Below, piece by piece: positions 12,408 to 22,703 of a DNA stretch of 64,000 nucleotides. Position numbers and translations under genes: made by a program. Origin of the DNA: Blepharisma japonicum (taxonomy: Eukaryota; Ciliophora; Heterotrichea; Heterotrichida; Blepharismidae); assembly GCA_949751835.1 (NCBI GenBank), contig CATKHK010000003.1, forward strand, positions 62,001-126,000, read 5' to 3'. How positions within the stretch are numbered: position 1 is the first letter of the stretch; the number at the start of each line of letters is the position of its first letter. The notes below the pieces were generated by a model that was not told the DNA's origin, ran no database searches, and was given only the letters and a program-made list of their open reading frames with translations.

Positions 12408-12776
12408 TCATTATAAATGATAAACCCGTAAGCTAAAAAATAGTTTAAATAAAATATATTTTAATCATATAAAGAATTTAGGTATAAATAATAGATTAAT
12501 TATTTGTCAGATTTTTTATTGCAAGGCTATAAAAGCAAGTTAGTGCTACTTAATAATTAAAAATCAATCAGATTATTATTCGATAATACATACTAATCAA
12601 TTAAAATTATAATAAGCAGAAAATATAGCTACTAAACAGCCTCACCTATTCAAGAAATAAATTACATATTGAATATGTTCCGAAAATCTTAATAAAACAT
12701 TTAAAAATTAAAAGCCCCAATTTTTCCGACTCACCCTAAATAAGGGAATCTTTTGCATTCATAATTTGAAATTAAA
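12408..12776. other. Intergenic, promoter region of the RING gene
   Basis: AT-rich with no ORF. Just before the ATG at 12777 lies a short GC-richer patch with an imperfect inverted repeat (CCCTAAATAAGGG near 12733). No recognised promoter element. Confidence 0.3.
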
Positions 12777-13733
12777 ATGTCTAACAGCACAACAAGTTCT
12801 TCAGACTCCGAGATTGACGACTGTGTGACCCCTCTTCCAAAACCTTGTGCATCTACACGAAAAAGGCCACGATCTTCCCACGATTTTTTCGATTTATTAA
12901 TATGTCCGATTTGCTTTGATTATTTCAAGCCTCCTGTAGTAAATTGCATAAAAGGTCATTCCTTTTGTTTAGCTTGTGTGGATAAAATAGAACGAGTCGC
13001 GAGCGATTCAAAGTGTCCTCTGTGTCGAGGAGCTATAAGCAAGACCTCAAGAAATCGGATACTTGAAGATGAATTAGAAAAAGTCACAGTTGGGTGTATT
13101 TGGCATAGCCAAGGATGCAAAAAAAGAATCTCACTCAGTGCAAGGCAGAGTCATGAAGCAGAATGTGAATATTGCCCTGAGAGCGTTATTTGCTATTTTT
13201 CTGAAGATTCAGGCCCTCAGGTCTGCAAATGGAAAGGAAATCCTTTGCTTCTTCCAAGTCACTTGAAATCTTCACACGGACTTGAGCCGATCGAAAGAGC
13301 CAAGCTTGTAAAATTCTTATGAAATCCTCCACGGCCTGACATCAATCGATCAAGACATCGAGTATTACGAATTACTTATCCTTCTTCTGGAAATGAAAAA
13401 ACAAACTTTATATTGGAGCACATTTACCTTACTGAGCACAAAGTTCTATTATTCTTAATTAGAACTTTAAACTCAGATGTAAAATTATCTTACAAAATTT
13501 ACTTATTGAATCGAAATGATGAAAATAATAAATTGACATTTGAAGCAAAAACTGTTGATTTTAGCGAATGTGGGTTTTTAAACCAATACCCAGAAATTGA
13601 TAAAAAACAGTGCTTTATTGTAAATTATGACACATTGATAGACTACTGTTTTACAAATCAAGATGACGGCTTAACTTATTTTTCATTCCACATTGACTTT
13701 ATAGGAGCAGGAATAGAAGGAGTCGACTATTAA
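12777..13733 (+). CDS. SIAH/SINA-like RING E3 ubiquitin ligase
   Basis: 318 residues with one TGA (Trp) at 13320. After a Ser-rich acidic head comes a RING finger at residues 43-83 (CPICFDYF...GHSFCLAC...CPLCRG), then a SIAH-type zinc finger (CIWHSQGCKKR...HEAECEYCP...HLKSSHG). The C-terminal ~130 residues are beta-rich, as expected for the SINA/TRAF-like substrate-binding domain, but diverged. SIAH proteins dimerise and transfer ubiquitin from E2 enzymes to bound substrates. The TGA separates the zinc finger from the C-terminal domain, so reading it as stop would remove that domain. It converges on the acyl-CoA synthetase gene with 44 bp between stops. Confidence 0.85.
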
Positions 13734-13777
13734 TCAAAATTACACTTATAATATACCTAAATATTTAATCTAGTTAA

Positions 13778-15778
13778 TTATTGACCTGAATAAAGCTGTG
13801 CAATAACATCCACATATTTTTTCTTTGCTTGGAATCTCATTAATTTTTGCGTAGGTGTTAGCAAGTCATCAGTTGTCCAAGCTACTGGCTCTAGCGCAAT
13901 AGCTTTAACTTGTTCATATCCAAATAATCCAGCCTCTTTTCCATATTTATCCATATCTTTCAAAATATCAGCCTTCAGCTTAGGACTTGCACAAATTTCT
14001 TCAAAAGTCGCCTCAGGACCAAAGCCATTTTCAGCTGCCCATGCTTTCCTTATATAAGGTTCGTCAGGGACTAAAATGGCAATTAAAGTTGCTTGTAAAG
14101 AATCGCCGTATACAAAGATTTGGTTAACATAATGAGATTTTGTATAAGCCAATTCAATTTTTTCAGCTGAGACATATTCACCTTGGGCAAGCTTGAAAAA
14201 GTTCTTTTTTCTGTCAATCAGCTTTATTGCGCCATTATGAGGGAGTCTGACACCAATATCACCTGTATGGAGCCATCCTTCAGAGTCTAATGCTTCTGCA
14301 GTTAATTCAGGACTTTTATAGTATCCTAAAAATATAGGTCCACCCTTTAAGCAGATTTCTCCTCTTGGAGCTGGCCATCCGTCTTGATCACGATCGGTGC
14401 TTAAATATTCCATTTCTGGGACATCTACAAGCTTGATTTGTAGAGTAGTGATTGGGCCGCCTACATGTCCAGTCTCTGAGTCTTGATGTCTAGTAATGAA
14501 TGAGCCAGCACATGTTTCAGTTTGGCCGTAAGCTTCTAATATTGGACATGAAAAGACGATTCTTAAGAAGTTCAATACATCAGGTGCTATGGGTGCTGAT
14601 CCAGTCGCCATAAGCTTGACTCTTCCTCCAAGGACTTGTGCGACTTTTCCAAAAACAATTTTATCCCATACAAAATTTGTTAATTTTCCTTGAGTTTCCC
14701 AATAATGTTTTTTCACCTTAAGTGCTTTGTCAACTAAAGCTTTTCTGGATGGTGGCAATGAATTAAACTGCTGCTGAATTGCATCATAAAATCTATTCCA
14801 AAGCCTAGGAACTGATATAAAAATTGTAGGTCTCAGCACAGCCAAGTCATCTTTAAGCTTCGTGACATCTCCTTGATAAAATCCAAAGGCGCATCCCATA
14901 ACAATAAGGTAATTTTCCACAAATCTTTCTAGCATATGTGCAAGAGGCAAATAAGATAAATAAACCTCATCTGGTGTAAAAGTAATTCCCCAGTTAATCA
15001 CTCCAGAAATAGTTGAAATCAAATTATTATGAGTAATCAGTGCTCCTTTAGGTCTTCCTGTCGTCCCACTTGTATAACAAATTGTATATAAAGAATCTGC
15101 AGTTGGAGGATGAACTTCTCCTTCCGGTGCCATGCGTGCAATTTCAGTCAAACTGTAAAATGCAAGCCCAAGACCTGCTGCTTCCGCTTTAAGTTCATCA
15201 CTAACCTCCTCAAAAACAGCCACAATTTGAAGGTTCTGGATTAATCCTTGTTTTCTGAATTTTATAATACTTTCTGCCTGCTTCAATGGGCATGAGACTG
15301 CTTTCATGTTAGTTTGACCTAAAATGAAATCAAGACTCTCTCCTTGTAGAGTGTCATAAAGAGGCACAGAAACTATTGATTGGGACATGCAAGCAATGTC
15401 ATTAATAATCCATTCTTCTCTATTTCGAGAATAAATACCTAGGAATGAATTTCCCTCTTCATCTTTTGCTGTAATTCCTAAGGAATGATAGCCATATCCA
15501 AGACTTAAGGCAAATTGGGAGGCTTCCCCATATGTTTTCCATTGGTAATCTCCTATAGTGCCATCTGGATTTTTAGCACGGGTGCCTAGGAAATTTTTTG
15601 AGCTATGGCGTTCAACAGAAGCCTTGAAAGACTCATATAAGGTGGTAGCTCCATTGAAACACTTATAAGAGACATCTGGACCAGGTTCAGGATAACCGAA
15701 AACTGGTGATTGTCCAGGTAATCCTTCATCTAGAGGCGCTGTATACTTGAAGGTAGGCTTCGTTAAATGTGCACCCAT
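13778..15778 (-). CDS. Long-chain acyl-CoA synthetase (AMP-binding, ACSL type)
   Basis: 666 residues in one uninterrupted frame, TAA stop, with Trp always TGG. It activates long-chain fatty acids to acyl-CoA with ATP and CoA for lipid synthesis or beta-oxidation. The AMP-binding P-loop YTSGTTGRPKGALITHN lies near residues 233-249; the A5-like block EAYGQTET, the ACSL signature region (GWLHTGDIG) and the catalytic-lysine region near the end (TPTQKLMRFQAKKKY) are all present. Length matches eukaryotic ACSL/LACS enzymes. The ATG at 15778 gives MGAHLTKP, which fits N-myristoylation (Gly2, Thr6). No N-terminal transmembrane helix is seen, so lipidation could give membrane attachment (inference). 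Confidence 0.93.
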   Translation of the reverse strand: MGAHLTKPTFKYTAPLDEGLPGQSPVFGYPEPGPDVSYKCFNGATTLYESFKASVERHSSKNFLGTRAKNPDGTIGDYQWKTYGEASQFALSLGYGYHSLGITAKDEEGNSFLGIYSRNREEWIINDIACMSQSIVSVPLYDTLQGESLDFILGQTNMKAVSCPLKQAESIIKFRKQGLIQNLQIVAVFEEVSDELKAEAAGLGLAFYSLTEIARMAPEGEVHPPTADSLYTICYTSGTTGRPKGALITHNNLISTISGVINWGITFTPDEVYLSYLPLAHMLERFVENYLIVMGCAFGFYQGDVTKLKDDLAVLRPTIFISVPRLWNRFYDAIQQQFNSLPPSRKALVDKALKVKKHYWETQGKLTNFVWDKIVFGKVAQVLGGRVKLMATGSAPIAPDVLNFLRIVFSCPILEAYGQTETCAGSFITRHQDSETGHVGGPITTLQIKLVDVPEMEYLSTDRDQDGWPAPRGEICLKGGPIFLGYYKSPELTAEALDSEGWLHTGDIGVRLPHNGAIKLIDRKKNFFKLAQGEYVSAEKIELAYTKSHYVNQIFVYGDSLQATLIAILVPDEPYIRKAWAAENGFGPEATFEEICASPKLKADILKDMDKYGKEAGLFGYEQVKAIALEPVAWTTDDLLTPTQKLMRFQAKKKYVDVIAQLYSGQ

Positions 15779-16568
15779 ATTTATATATTCCACAAAAGAG
15801 TAAGATTAATTAAGGTGTCAATGAAAATTTCTGATTGAAATTTGTGGGTTATAAGTAATAGTAAAATTAAAATATTCCTTGAATCAAGACTGAAGCAAAA
15901 TTGAGCAGGAAATAAAGCTTAAGATTGCTGGATGCGACAAGCAATTTTGTTTGGAATTATAAATTATATAATAAACCGTTTTATCTATATTAGCGCATCT
16001 ATAATTATTTTCATTTATCTATTGAAATCAGGCAAAAATATTTTTTATCGCTCTGGCTTCACTCCAGTCTAATCCTTAAATTATTTTCTTCCATTTATTT
16101 TATATTTTTAATATTTGCGTAAAATTAATTCTTCAAATTAATTCATTTTACTAAAATTTATTTGAAAGGCATCTTGATTTGTAATATTACAATAAACTTA
16201 TATCTACTACAGCTATTTGGAGATAAATATTAATTAAGGAAAAATGAAGATTTAGAGATCTATATAAATAAAGTGTTAAAAGGGACTTAAGCACAAGTAT
16301 AATTAATTTTTTTCCACGATTACCAACCCAGAATTAAGCTATTATTATGAGATTTTCTTGTGTTTTTTGATTTTACCTATTTATTCATCAAAATTTGTAT
16401 AATTTGTGAACAGCATTTAAGCAGATGCAAATGATTTATTTTTAACAAAATATGCTAGCTCTAATTAATTAATCATAAATTTATAAATTAAATACCAAAC
16501 TTTCTTAATTCACAAAATATTTAAGTATTTTTATAATTTTATTTTGATTTTTAATAGCTATATTCTTA
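15779..16568. other. Intergenic, between divergent genes
   Basis: AT-rich, stop-dense in all frames. It separates the divergent acyl-CoA synthetase and the unknown gene at 16569, so it should hold both promoters. No recognised element. Confidence 0.4.
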
Positions 16569-17399
16569 ATGTCGTCCAGAGATTCAAATAATCTAAGGGC
16601 AACAGCAAAGTATCCACAAGACAGAACATATTTTCCAATAGAAGGCCAAAGCGGAAATCATTTTTTTAATTTTCTTGTCCAAATCAAAAAGACAATCATT
16701 TACAATTTTAACATTTCATTACAAAATTTGGATTGAGAAATATTTTTTGATTCAATACTGAATATTGACAGACTAACTTTGAGTTTAATAAAGTCAAACA
16801 AAATCTACATAAATCCTTTCTACAAATTCGTAAAACAATTATGGTTTTTGATTCAACATGAATTTGATTTATTAAAGAGTATTTATGACTGAGATAACTT
16901 TCTTATTATTTATCAAAAGCTCATAATGCACTTCATTGGCATAAATGATTATAAAAGAATGAAAAAATGCATCCCACTCTTCATTATATTTTCCGAAAAA
17001 TTCGAAATTTTTAAAAATAGCTATTTGGATTTTTTAAATCTTATTCTTACTGGCTATTATGAAAATATTGACGAAGAAATTGTAAGGCAATGCTTAGAGT
17101 TTTTGAAAATTATAGAAAGCCAAGATAAAAAAATAGAAATTAATATGGGGCATTTAGAGCTTTCTATAATTACGTGATCTTTAATGATTGGGGAGGAAAA
17201 ATGTGAAGAGAATATTAAAAGGTTATTGAAATTAGATTGAGATATAGACGAAATTTGATATGATACAATAGAAAAATTAATATGAAAGCTGTTTAAAGAT
17301 GAAAAATATGAACTAGCATTATTATTAGATAAAAAACTTAAAGAAGCTTATGATATACAAATTAAAAAATTTACTGAATCCATAAAAACTAAAAAATAG
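16569..17399 (+). CDS. Unknown helical protein rich in TGA codons
   Basis: 276 residues from ATG to TAG, visible as one gene only if TGA is Trp: six TGA codons lie in frame, two of them six codons apart near 17240-17260. Composition is typical of an all-helical protein, with many Ile/Leu/Phe/Trp and charged residues, and it has no signal peptide or clear transmembrane segment. It broadly resembles the helical region of the HExxH proteins at 1-6.3 kb in texture, but I see no convincing alignment. No function assigned. It is followed by the HEPN-RING gene on the same strand after 152 bp. Confidence 0.7.
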
Positions 17400-17551
17400 A
17401 TTTAATTAATATTTATGCATATGCTAAAAGTCTTAGTTTTTCTGCATGCTTTAATGCATAATAATTAAATTGGATTTTTTCAGTCAATTTTTTCCTTTTA
17501 TTTTGATATAATCTGGAGCAGTTTCTAATCTGAGATTATCCATTGTAATAA

Positions 17552-18370
17552 ATGGAAAAAGAACAAATTTTTCATGAAAGTATTACTTTATTCCGAGATC
17601 GCCTAGCTGACCTAATTACAGTCGAATTTATGAGAAAATATCACAATGGCTGGGTAAGAAAAGTTGCATCACTATTTAACAAGCACCATGAACGCTCAAA
17701 AATCAATGATTTAAAAACATGGGACGTAATACCATTAATGCATCTTTTGAAATCCAATGAAATAATTTGTGACCCGAAATTTGGCCCAAGGACTCATTTA
17801 TCCTTTATAAAAGTCATCAAAAAATATAGGAACTATTGGGCACATCAGCAACCTTTGGAATGATATGAAGTTTATAGGGCTGTTGATATGATGATTTTAC
17901 TATTAGAAATCTATGGAACTGGGTCTCAAGCTTTAGTTGAAAATAGAGACTTAATTATAAGAGAGATGGCAAGAATCAAGGAAGAAGAAAAAAGAAAAGG
18001 GGTCATTGAGGAAAGGAAAATTGCAAGGGAGGAGCCGCAGAAGACAAAAATATATGAAAATTCTCATTTTGTGAAGAAGCAACAAAGCACAGAAGTAAAG
18101 CAAGAAGAAAGCCCTGAGATTGATATAGGAGATTATGAAAATTTATCTAGAAAGTTGCCAACAAATTGTAGCATATGCAATAATTCGCTTGAGAATGCAA
18201 TTTATTTTGAGCATTCTTCTTGCAAGTGCGATATTTGCTACCGTTGTATTGAAAGCAATGCCGTGATACGAAATAATGATTCCTGTCCAGGGTGCAGAGA
18301 GAAATTTTCGTATAAAGAAGTAGATTACATTAAATTGATAGAAGAAGCGATGGGAGGAAACCAACAATAA
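17552..18370 (+). CDS. HEPN-domain and RING-finger fusion protein
   Basis: 272 residues, one TGA (Trp) at 17861-17863. Residues 1-125 look like a Swt1-type HEPN domain: a helical fold ending in R93-N-Y-W-A-H98, which matches the R-polar-x3-H motif that forms the active site of HEPN ribonucleases. A long charged linker (about 135-190) leads to a C-terminal RING (C206, C209, cysteines and a His around 221-232, CPGC at 245-248), as in E3 ubiquitin ligases. The TGA sits six residues after the HEPN His, so the fusion depends on readthrough as Trp. RNA cleavage or binding coupled to ubiquitination is an inference. HEPN domains otherwise occur in antiviral, toxin and RNA-processing proteins. Confidence 0.75.
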
Positions 18371-18563
18371 ATAACCAAATTTAAAATCATTTTTATACTA
18401 TTTGTGCTGTAATGCTTATTTAAGTTAAATTATTGCTATATAGCAGGCGATGTTTGCTCCCAATAATATGAAATATAATGGTTACTTCAAATATATCACA
18501 AAGCTAAAAAATACACATTACATTAATTTTTGAACCAAAAATTAAAGAATAATTCTAATTATT

Positions 18564-19469
18564 TTATCTTATTAGATGTAATGGGAAATTTTTAGTAATT
18601 TGATACCCATCAAAGAACAAAATCACCAAATTCACTTCAAACTCAATCCTAAATTTCTTATAAAAAGTTGTAGGGCATGTAAACTGCCTTGGAAACAACA
18701 TAAACAGTGGGATTTGTGCTCCTTTCCTTACATTTCCATCAGCAATTTGCAAACTTTGCACTTCAGTCGCTTCTTTAATAGTTCCATCATTAGATGTAAT
18801 TGATTCTATTCTGATTACTTGTAATTCAATGCTTTTTATACCTTTAGATGATTCCATCACAGAGAGCCAGCCATTGAAATCTCCATTAAGCTCAAAAACA
18901 GATGAAGCCAATTCACCTACAATGCGGAAATTAGGGACATTACTGAGCTTTCCTGGATTTTCAATACTTGCTGGGGAAATATTAAAAGGGACTGGGACTT
19001 TTTCTCGGGTCATGCCTTCACTGAGTCCAAGATCAGGGACTTGCACGACGATTTTTAAAGAATTTGGGTTGTTTATGCGATTTTTTACATTTTCAGAGAC
19101 CACGAAAACTGATTTGATTTCATATTGAATTGTGATGTAGACACCTATATAAGTCTCCAGCAGAAATTGCCCTTCAATTGGGACTAAATTTATAACAAAT
19201 GGGAAAATCATTTTAGATTCAGTAAAAGTGCCTCCTGGAAGAGTTTCTGTAGACTTGCAGAGAGTCTGGGGTGGGACTTGAGGTAGAAGAGAATCAAGAG
19301 CACCTACATTTTTAACACTGGCTTGACCTCTGATGTAGCCATCAAAATTAATGATCAGATTATTGTATTGGATGCCAATTGGAGCATCTTCAATGCTTAT
19401 GTGGCCTCTGATTTGTTCACCTGCTGTAAAAGTCTTGTTATTTCTCTCCAATACAATTTCTGCTTTCAT
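18564..19469 (-). CDS. VPS26C: VPS26C (DSCR3), retriever-complex arrestin-fold subunit
   Basis: 301 residues, TAA stop, no TGA. Two arrestin-like beta-sandwich domains make up the whole protein. The C-terminal signature is strong: SIELQVIRIES near residues 213-223, then a block QIADGNVRKGAQIPL, FPRQFTCPT, FRIEFEVNLV and a terminal NFPLHLIR, all typical of VPS26 and closer to VPS26C/DSCR3 than to VPS26A/B. VPS26C binds VPS35L and VPS29 to form retriever, which recycles endosomal cargo with the CCC complex. Length matches the family (about 297). It converges on the HEPN-RING gene (193 bp between stops) and diverges from the CCT-motif gene. Confidence 0.9.
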   Translation of the reverse strand: MKAEIVLERNNKTFTAGEQIRGHISIEDAPIGIQYNNLIINFDGYIRGQASVKNVGALDSLLPQVPPQTLCKSTETLPGGTFTESKMIFPFVINLVPIEGQFLLETYIGVYITIQYEIKSVFVVSENVKNRINNPNSLKIVVQVPDLGLSEGMTREKVPVPFNISPASIENPGKLSNVPNFRIVGELASSVFELNGDFNGWLSVMESSKGIKSIELQVIRIESITSNDGTIKEATEVQSLQIADGNVRKGAQIPLFMLFPRQFTCPTTFYKKFRIEFEVNLVILFFDGYQITKNFPLHLIR

Positions 19470-19808
19470 ATTGAAATAATTAAAAATCTGACATTATTTA
19501 TTTTTTATAGCCTTGTTGAGATTTCTTAACTAAATTCTTATAAATAGTAAGCCAAATGCTTCCAGATAAAAAATAAGACTCTACATTTTCAAATATTAAT
19601 AAAATATGTCGTCTCCTCTTAAAATTTTATTTTCTTATCTTGATCTTTCCCTCCTTTTAATTTTCGTAATTTTTATCAGAATATTCTATTTATTTAAGAA
19701 GTCTATTAAAAATAAATTAAAAATTTGCCACAAAATATTCTGATAAAGATGCCTGTAATTTTTTATATGATGGAAATGATTCTTAACATTTCTACCATTA
19801 AAATAAAA

Positions 19809-20264
19809 ATGACGGAAGAAGATGAACAAAATCTAGTAATTCCTTCAGTTGTTCGTTGGGAATTATCATTCCCAAATGAAGCTTTTGTATATCAACTCTC
19901 ACAGGAAATTAATTCTGAACGTGAGAGGAGTTTGTCAATAGCCCGCGAGTTGGAACAAGAAAAAAGGAAGAATGAAGAGCTAGAAAAATATTTAGCTTCC
20001 TTAGCAAATTCGAAGCCAGGTGTTCCTAGAGTGGAAAGTAATAATTCTATTGCGAGCACTGCTCCAGATTTAAATGATGAAAAGCCTTTTATTGGGGCTT
20101 ATTCTGCTGAAATTCGAAAACAGAAAATTCTAAAGTATAAGCAAAAGATGGTAAGATATCGACAAAAAGTCCGACTTTCACGAAAGTTTGGAGGAAGAAG
20201 CAAAGTCGCTAAACAAAAGCTAAGGATTAAAGGCAAATTTGTTAAGAGTATTGACAATATTTAA
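19809..20264 (+). CDS. CCT-motif-like nuclear protein
   Basis: 151 residues from MTEEDEQN to TAA; an upstream in-frame ATG at 19725 would add 28 hydrophobic, Ile/Met-rich residues that look untranslated. The middle is a Glu/Arg/Lys-rich coiled coil (about residues 35-65). The C-terminus, about residues 105-148, fits the CCT motif: R.QKILKYKQK..RYRQK, SRKFG, then KQKLRIKGKFVKS, compared with the plant consensus ...RY.EKRK.R.F.K.IRY..RK..A..RPR.KGRFVK. In plants this ~43-residue motif mediates nuclear localisation and DNA or NF-Y complex binding in CONSTANS, TOC1 and PRR proteins. The role here, probably transcriptional, is inferred. Confidence 0.7.
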   Translation: MTEEDEQNLVIPSVVRWELSFPNEAFVYQLSQEINSERERSLSIARELEQEKRKNEELEKYLASLANSKPGVPRVESNNSIASTAPDLNDEKPFIGAYSAEIRKQKILKYKQKMVRYRQKVRLSRKFGGRSKVAKQKLRIKGKFVKSIDNI

Positions 20265-20740
20265 AGTCTCACTATGAGTGATGTCATTATGAGACGAAAA
20301 TGGCTAAATAATTGAAAAAGTTGGCAAAAAATTTCGAATAATAATTAGGTTTGGGTAAAAAGCTACTGCATTCTATTGGAATCCTATAGTTAACTTTAGA
20401 TTTTAGGTAAAAAACAAGATTAATAAAAGCAATTCTTTCCTGAAAAGAGCAATTTTTCTAAATATGGTCAGTACTTCTAGTCCCTAAAATTTATTATGTG
20501 CTTGCATTATAAAGACCACCCATAAATTTATTGATTTGCTTAGCAAATATTTATCCATTTAGTAGCAATTTAGATCTTTAAATTTTCTTTGAAAAATTAA
20601 TTTTACTGAAATTAACATCCTTATAAAAATTGTTAATAATTTTGCTTCTTATAATGCTAATTTAATCAGCATTTTATAATGAATTAATCTTACGAGCTGA
20701 ACCCATTTATATAAAATTCGGTAAATTCTTATCTATGCTA
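20265..20740. other. Convergent intergenic region with a weak hairpin
   Basis: No gene. Directly after the stop, 20266-20295 is an interrupted inverted repeat (GTCTCA...TGAGAC with an inner ATGA/TCAT) that could form a short hairpin in the 3' UTR of the CCT-motif gene. The rest is AT-rich. Confidence 0.35.
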
Positions 20741-22306
20741 TTAAATGTGATGCGTGGCTACTGCCTCATACTTCTTTGTGTCAAAAGGATAAAACCAGTG
20801 CCTAAAAATTGAGCTTTCTCTTACGCTATCAATCCCCATTTCTTTCAACAACTCATCAAGATAGAAAGGAGAGTATGTTTGTGAACTAATAAATATTGGC
20901 TTATGCTTATAAGCCGGATAATACGCGAACCCTTGCTTTTTCTTCTTCTCAATGTCTTTTTTCATATCTTCAATTGATGGGACTTTTACATGCCCTCTCA
21001 GTACATCATTAATCCAAATAGCTTGAATATTAAACCAAAGTGACGTATAAATTGTAACAAAAGCTCCTATGAAGGCCACATTTCTTTTTTCAGGGATCAG
21101 CATGTGCCTATAGGTCCAAAACCCATCTTCTTTCATAGGTTCTACAAAGTACTGAGCATTAAAACCAGTCGCATAAACAATAGTGTCAGCTTCAATGAAA
21201 TTCCCATTTACAATGACGCCATTTTCTTGAATTTCAGAAATGGTGCCTTTTATGACTTTTAGTTTCCCATTGCGAATGTTTTCTTGTGTGTGATCTTGGC
21301 GAAGCCCTGCTGTTTCGATAAAATGGAGTCTTTGGTCGTCAGGCAAAAATTCGTCGATTGCTTTATAACGGAATTGTAAATCCATAAATTTCAATAGGAG
21401 ATATTCAATAGGATAAAGGTATTTATGGATAAAGGAATTTTCAGTATCAAAAATTATGCCAAAAGTGTACATAAATCTTGATAGTAAAGTAGCCCATAAA
21501 GGGATTCCAAAAGGTTTTTCGTTTTCAGGAAAGCTATAACCTACGGTTCTGATAAGCCCGGTTGGCTTACCACCGTATTCTAGCGTGGTGTTCATAATAT
21601 CAAATGCACTTTTGCCGGACCCAACAACGATGACTTTTTTATTTTCACATAAATGCTTTGCATTTATAAATTGGCTGCTGTGAAGTATTTTTCCTTTAAA
21701 TTTTTCTTGTCCTTTAAAATTAGGTATATTTGGGTTATTATGAAGCCCAGCAGCCACAACAAGAAAATCATAATCTTTGGTAGTACCATCACTAAATGTT
21801 AATTTCCATGATTCATCATGGTTTTGGGTAATATTTTTAACCTCTTTATTAAAGCTGCATACTGAATTTAAATCAAATTTTTCAGCATAAGCTTCTAGTC
21901 ATGCTTTTACCTGACCTTGCTTTGGGAATGTTGGATAGCTCTCCGGCATCGGGAAATCAGGAATATGATAAGTTTCTTTTGGACCTTGAAGCCCCGAATT
22001 GTCATAATTTTTATGCCAAACTCCCCCGACCCCAGGATTTTTATCAATAAGTTCTACGTCGTAGCCTTGCAATTTGAAGGTTTTTGCGCTTACAAGCCCA
22101 GCGACGCCTCCTCCAAGAATCCCAATAGTTTTTGGAATTTTGGAAATTATATGCTTGTTAGGATGCTGATCATATGCAACTTTTGGCAAAATTTGATAAG
22201 CCGACCCAGCAGACTCTGGATAGCTTACTGTGGAGAAAAGAAAATATCCAGCCCCTAGTGGAGCGATTAGTGGAGCTTTTTTGACTACTCTCCTTAAAAA
22301 TGCCAT
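20741..22306 (-). CDS. Flavin-containing monooxygenase, copy 1
   Basis: 521 residues, one TGA (Trp) in QVKA-W-LEAYAEK. FMOs use FAD, NADPH and O2 to oxygenate soft nucleophiles (N- or S-oxidation). Visible motifs: the FAD Rossmann motif GILGGGVAGL (about residue 60), the FMO fingerprint FKGKILHSSQF, the NADPH motif VVGSGKSAFDI, and YATGFN near residue 340. A hydrophobic N-terminal stretch (about residues 11-30) suggests a signal anchor, so it is probably in the ER or another membrane. Length is typical (about 530). It is in tandem with copy 2, 397 bp apart; the two share the N-terminal leader pattern and a C-terminus ending in THHI. Confidence 0.9.
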
Positions 22307-22703
22307 ATATAAATTATCTCCTGGTGAATTTAAACTTATGTCACTAATATGGATTAAGAAAGGGGAAAATTAATAGAAAAGGAACGCAGCTAGTTAGATA
22401 GAGAAATTTTCGTACAGCGGTTCAATGAGCCAAATTAAGTCTCCATATTAATTTTTCACCACCTCGAAGTAATAAAAATGGACATCGTCAGTATGACTGA
22501 AAATCGCAAGTGCTAAAATGCAAGTTTAAAGAACAAAACTTTTTGTTATATTTAAAAGTGTTCATGATTTGGACCAAGCTGCATTTTAGAATTATCAATT
22601 TTTTTTATTTAAGAATTTCATATTGAAAAATGTTCCATAATTATTGGCATTTTTACGAATAAAATTTATCTAAGCTAAATGATGAAAACCTAGTTAATTA
22701 ATC
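22307..22703. other. Intergenic between the two FMO genes
   Basis: AT-rich, no ORF. It should contain the terminator of copy 2 and the promoter of copy 1, which are on the same strand. Nothing specific seen. Confidence 0.4.

Noticed and set aside
12725-12760. Telomere-like CCCTAA near the RING gene start
   Set aside because: Only a single unit in a short inverted repeat; no tandem telomeric repeat.
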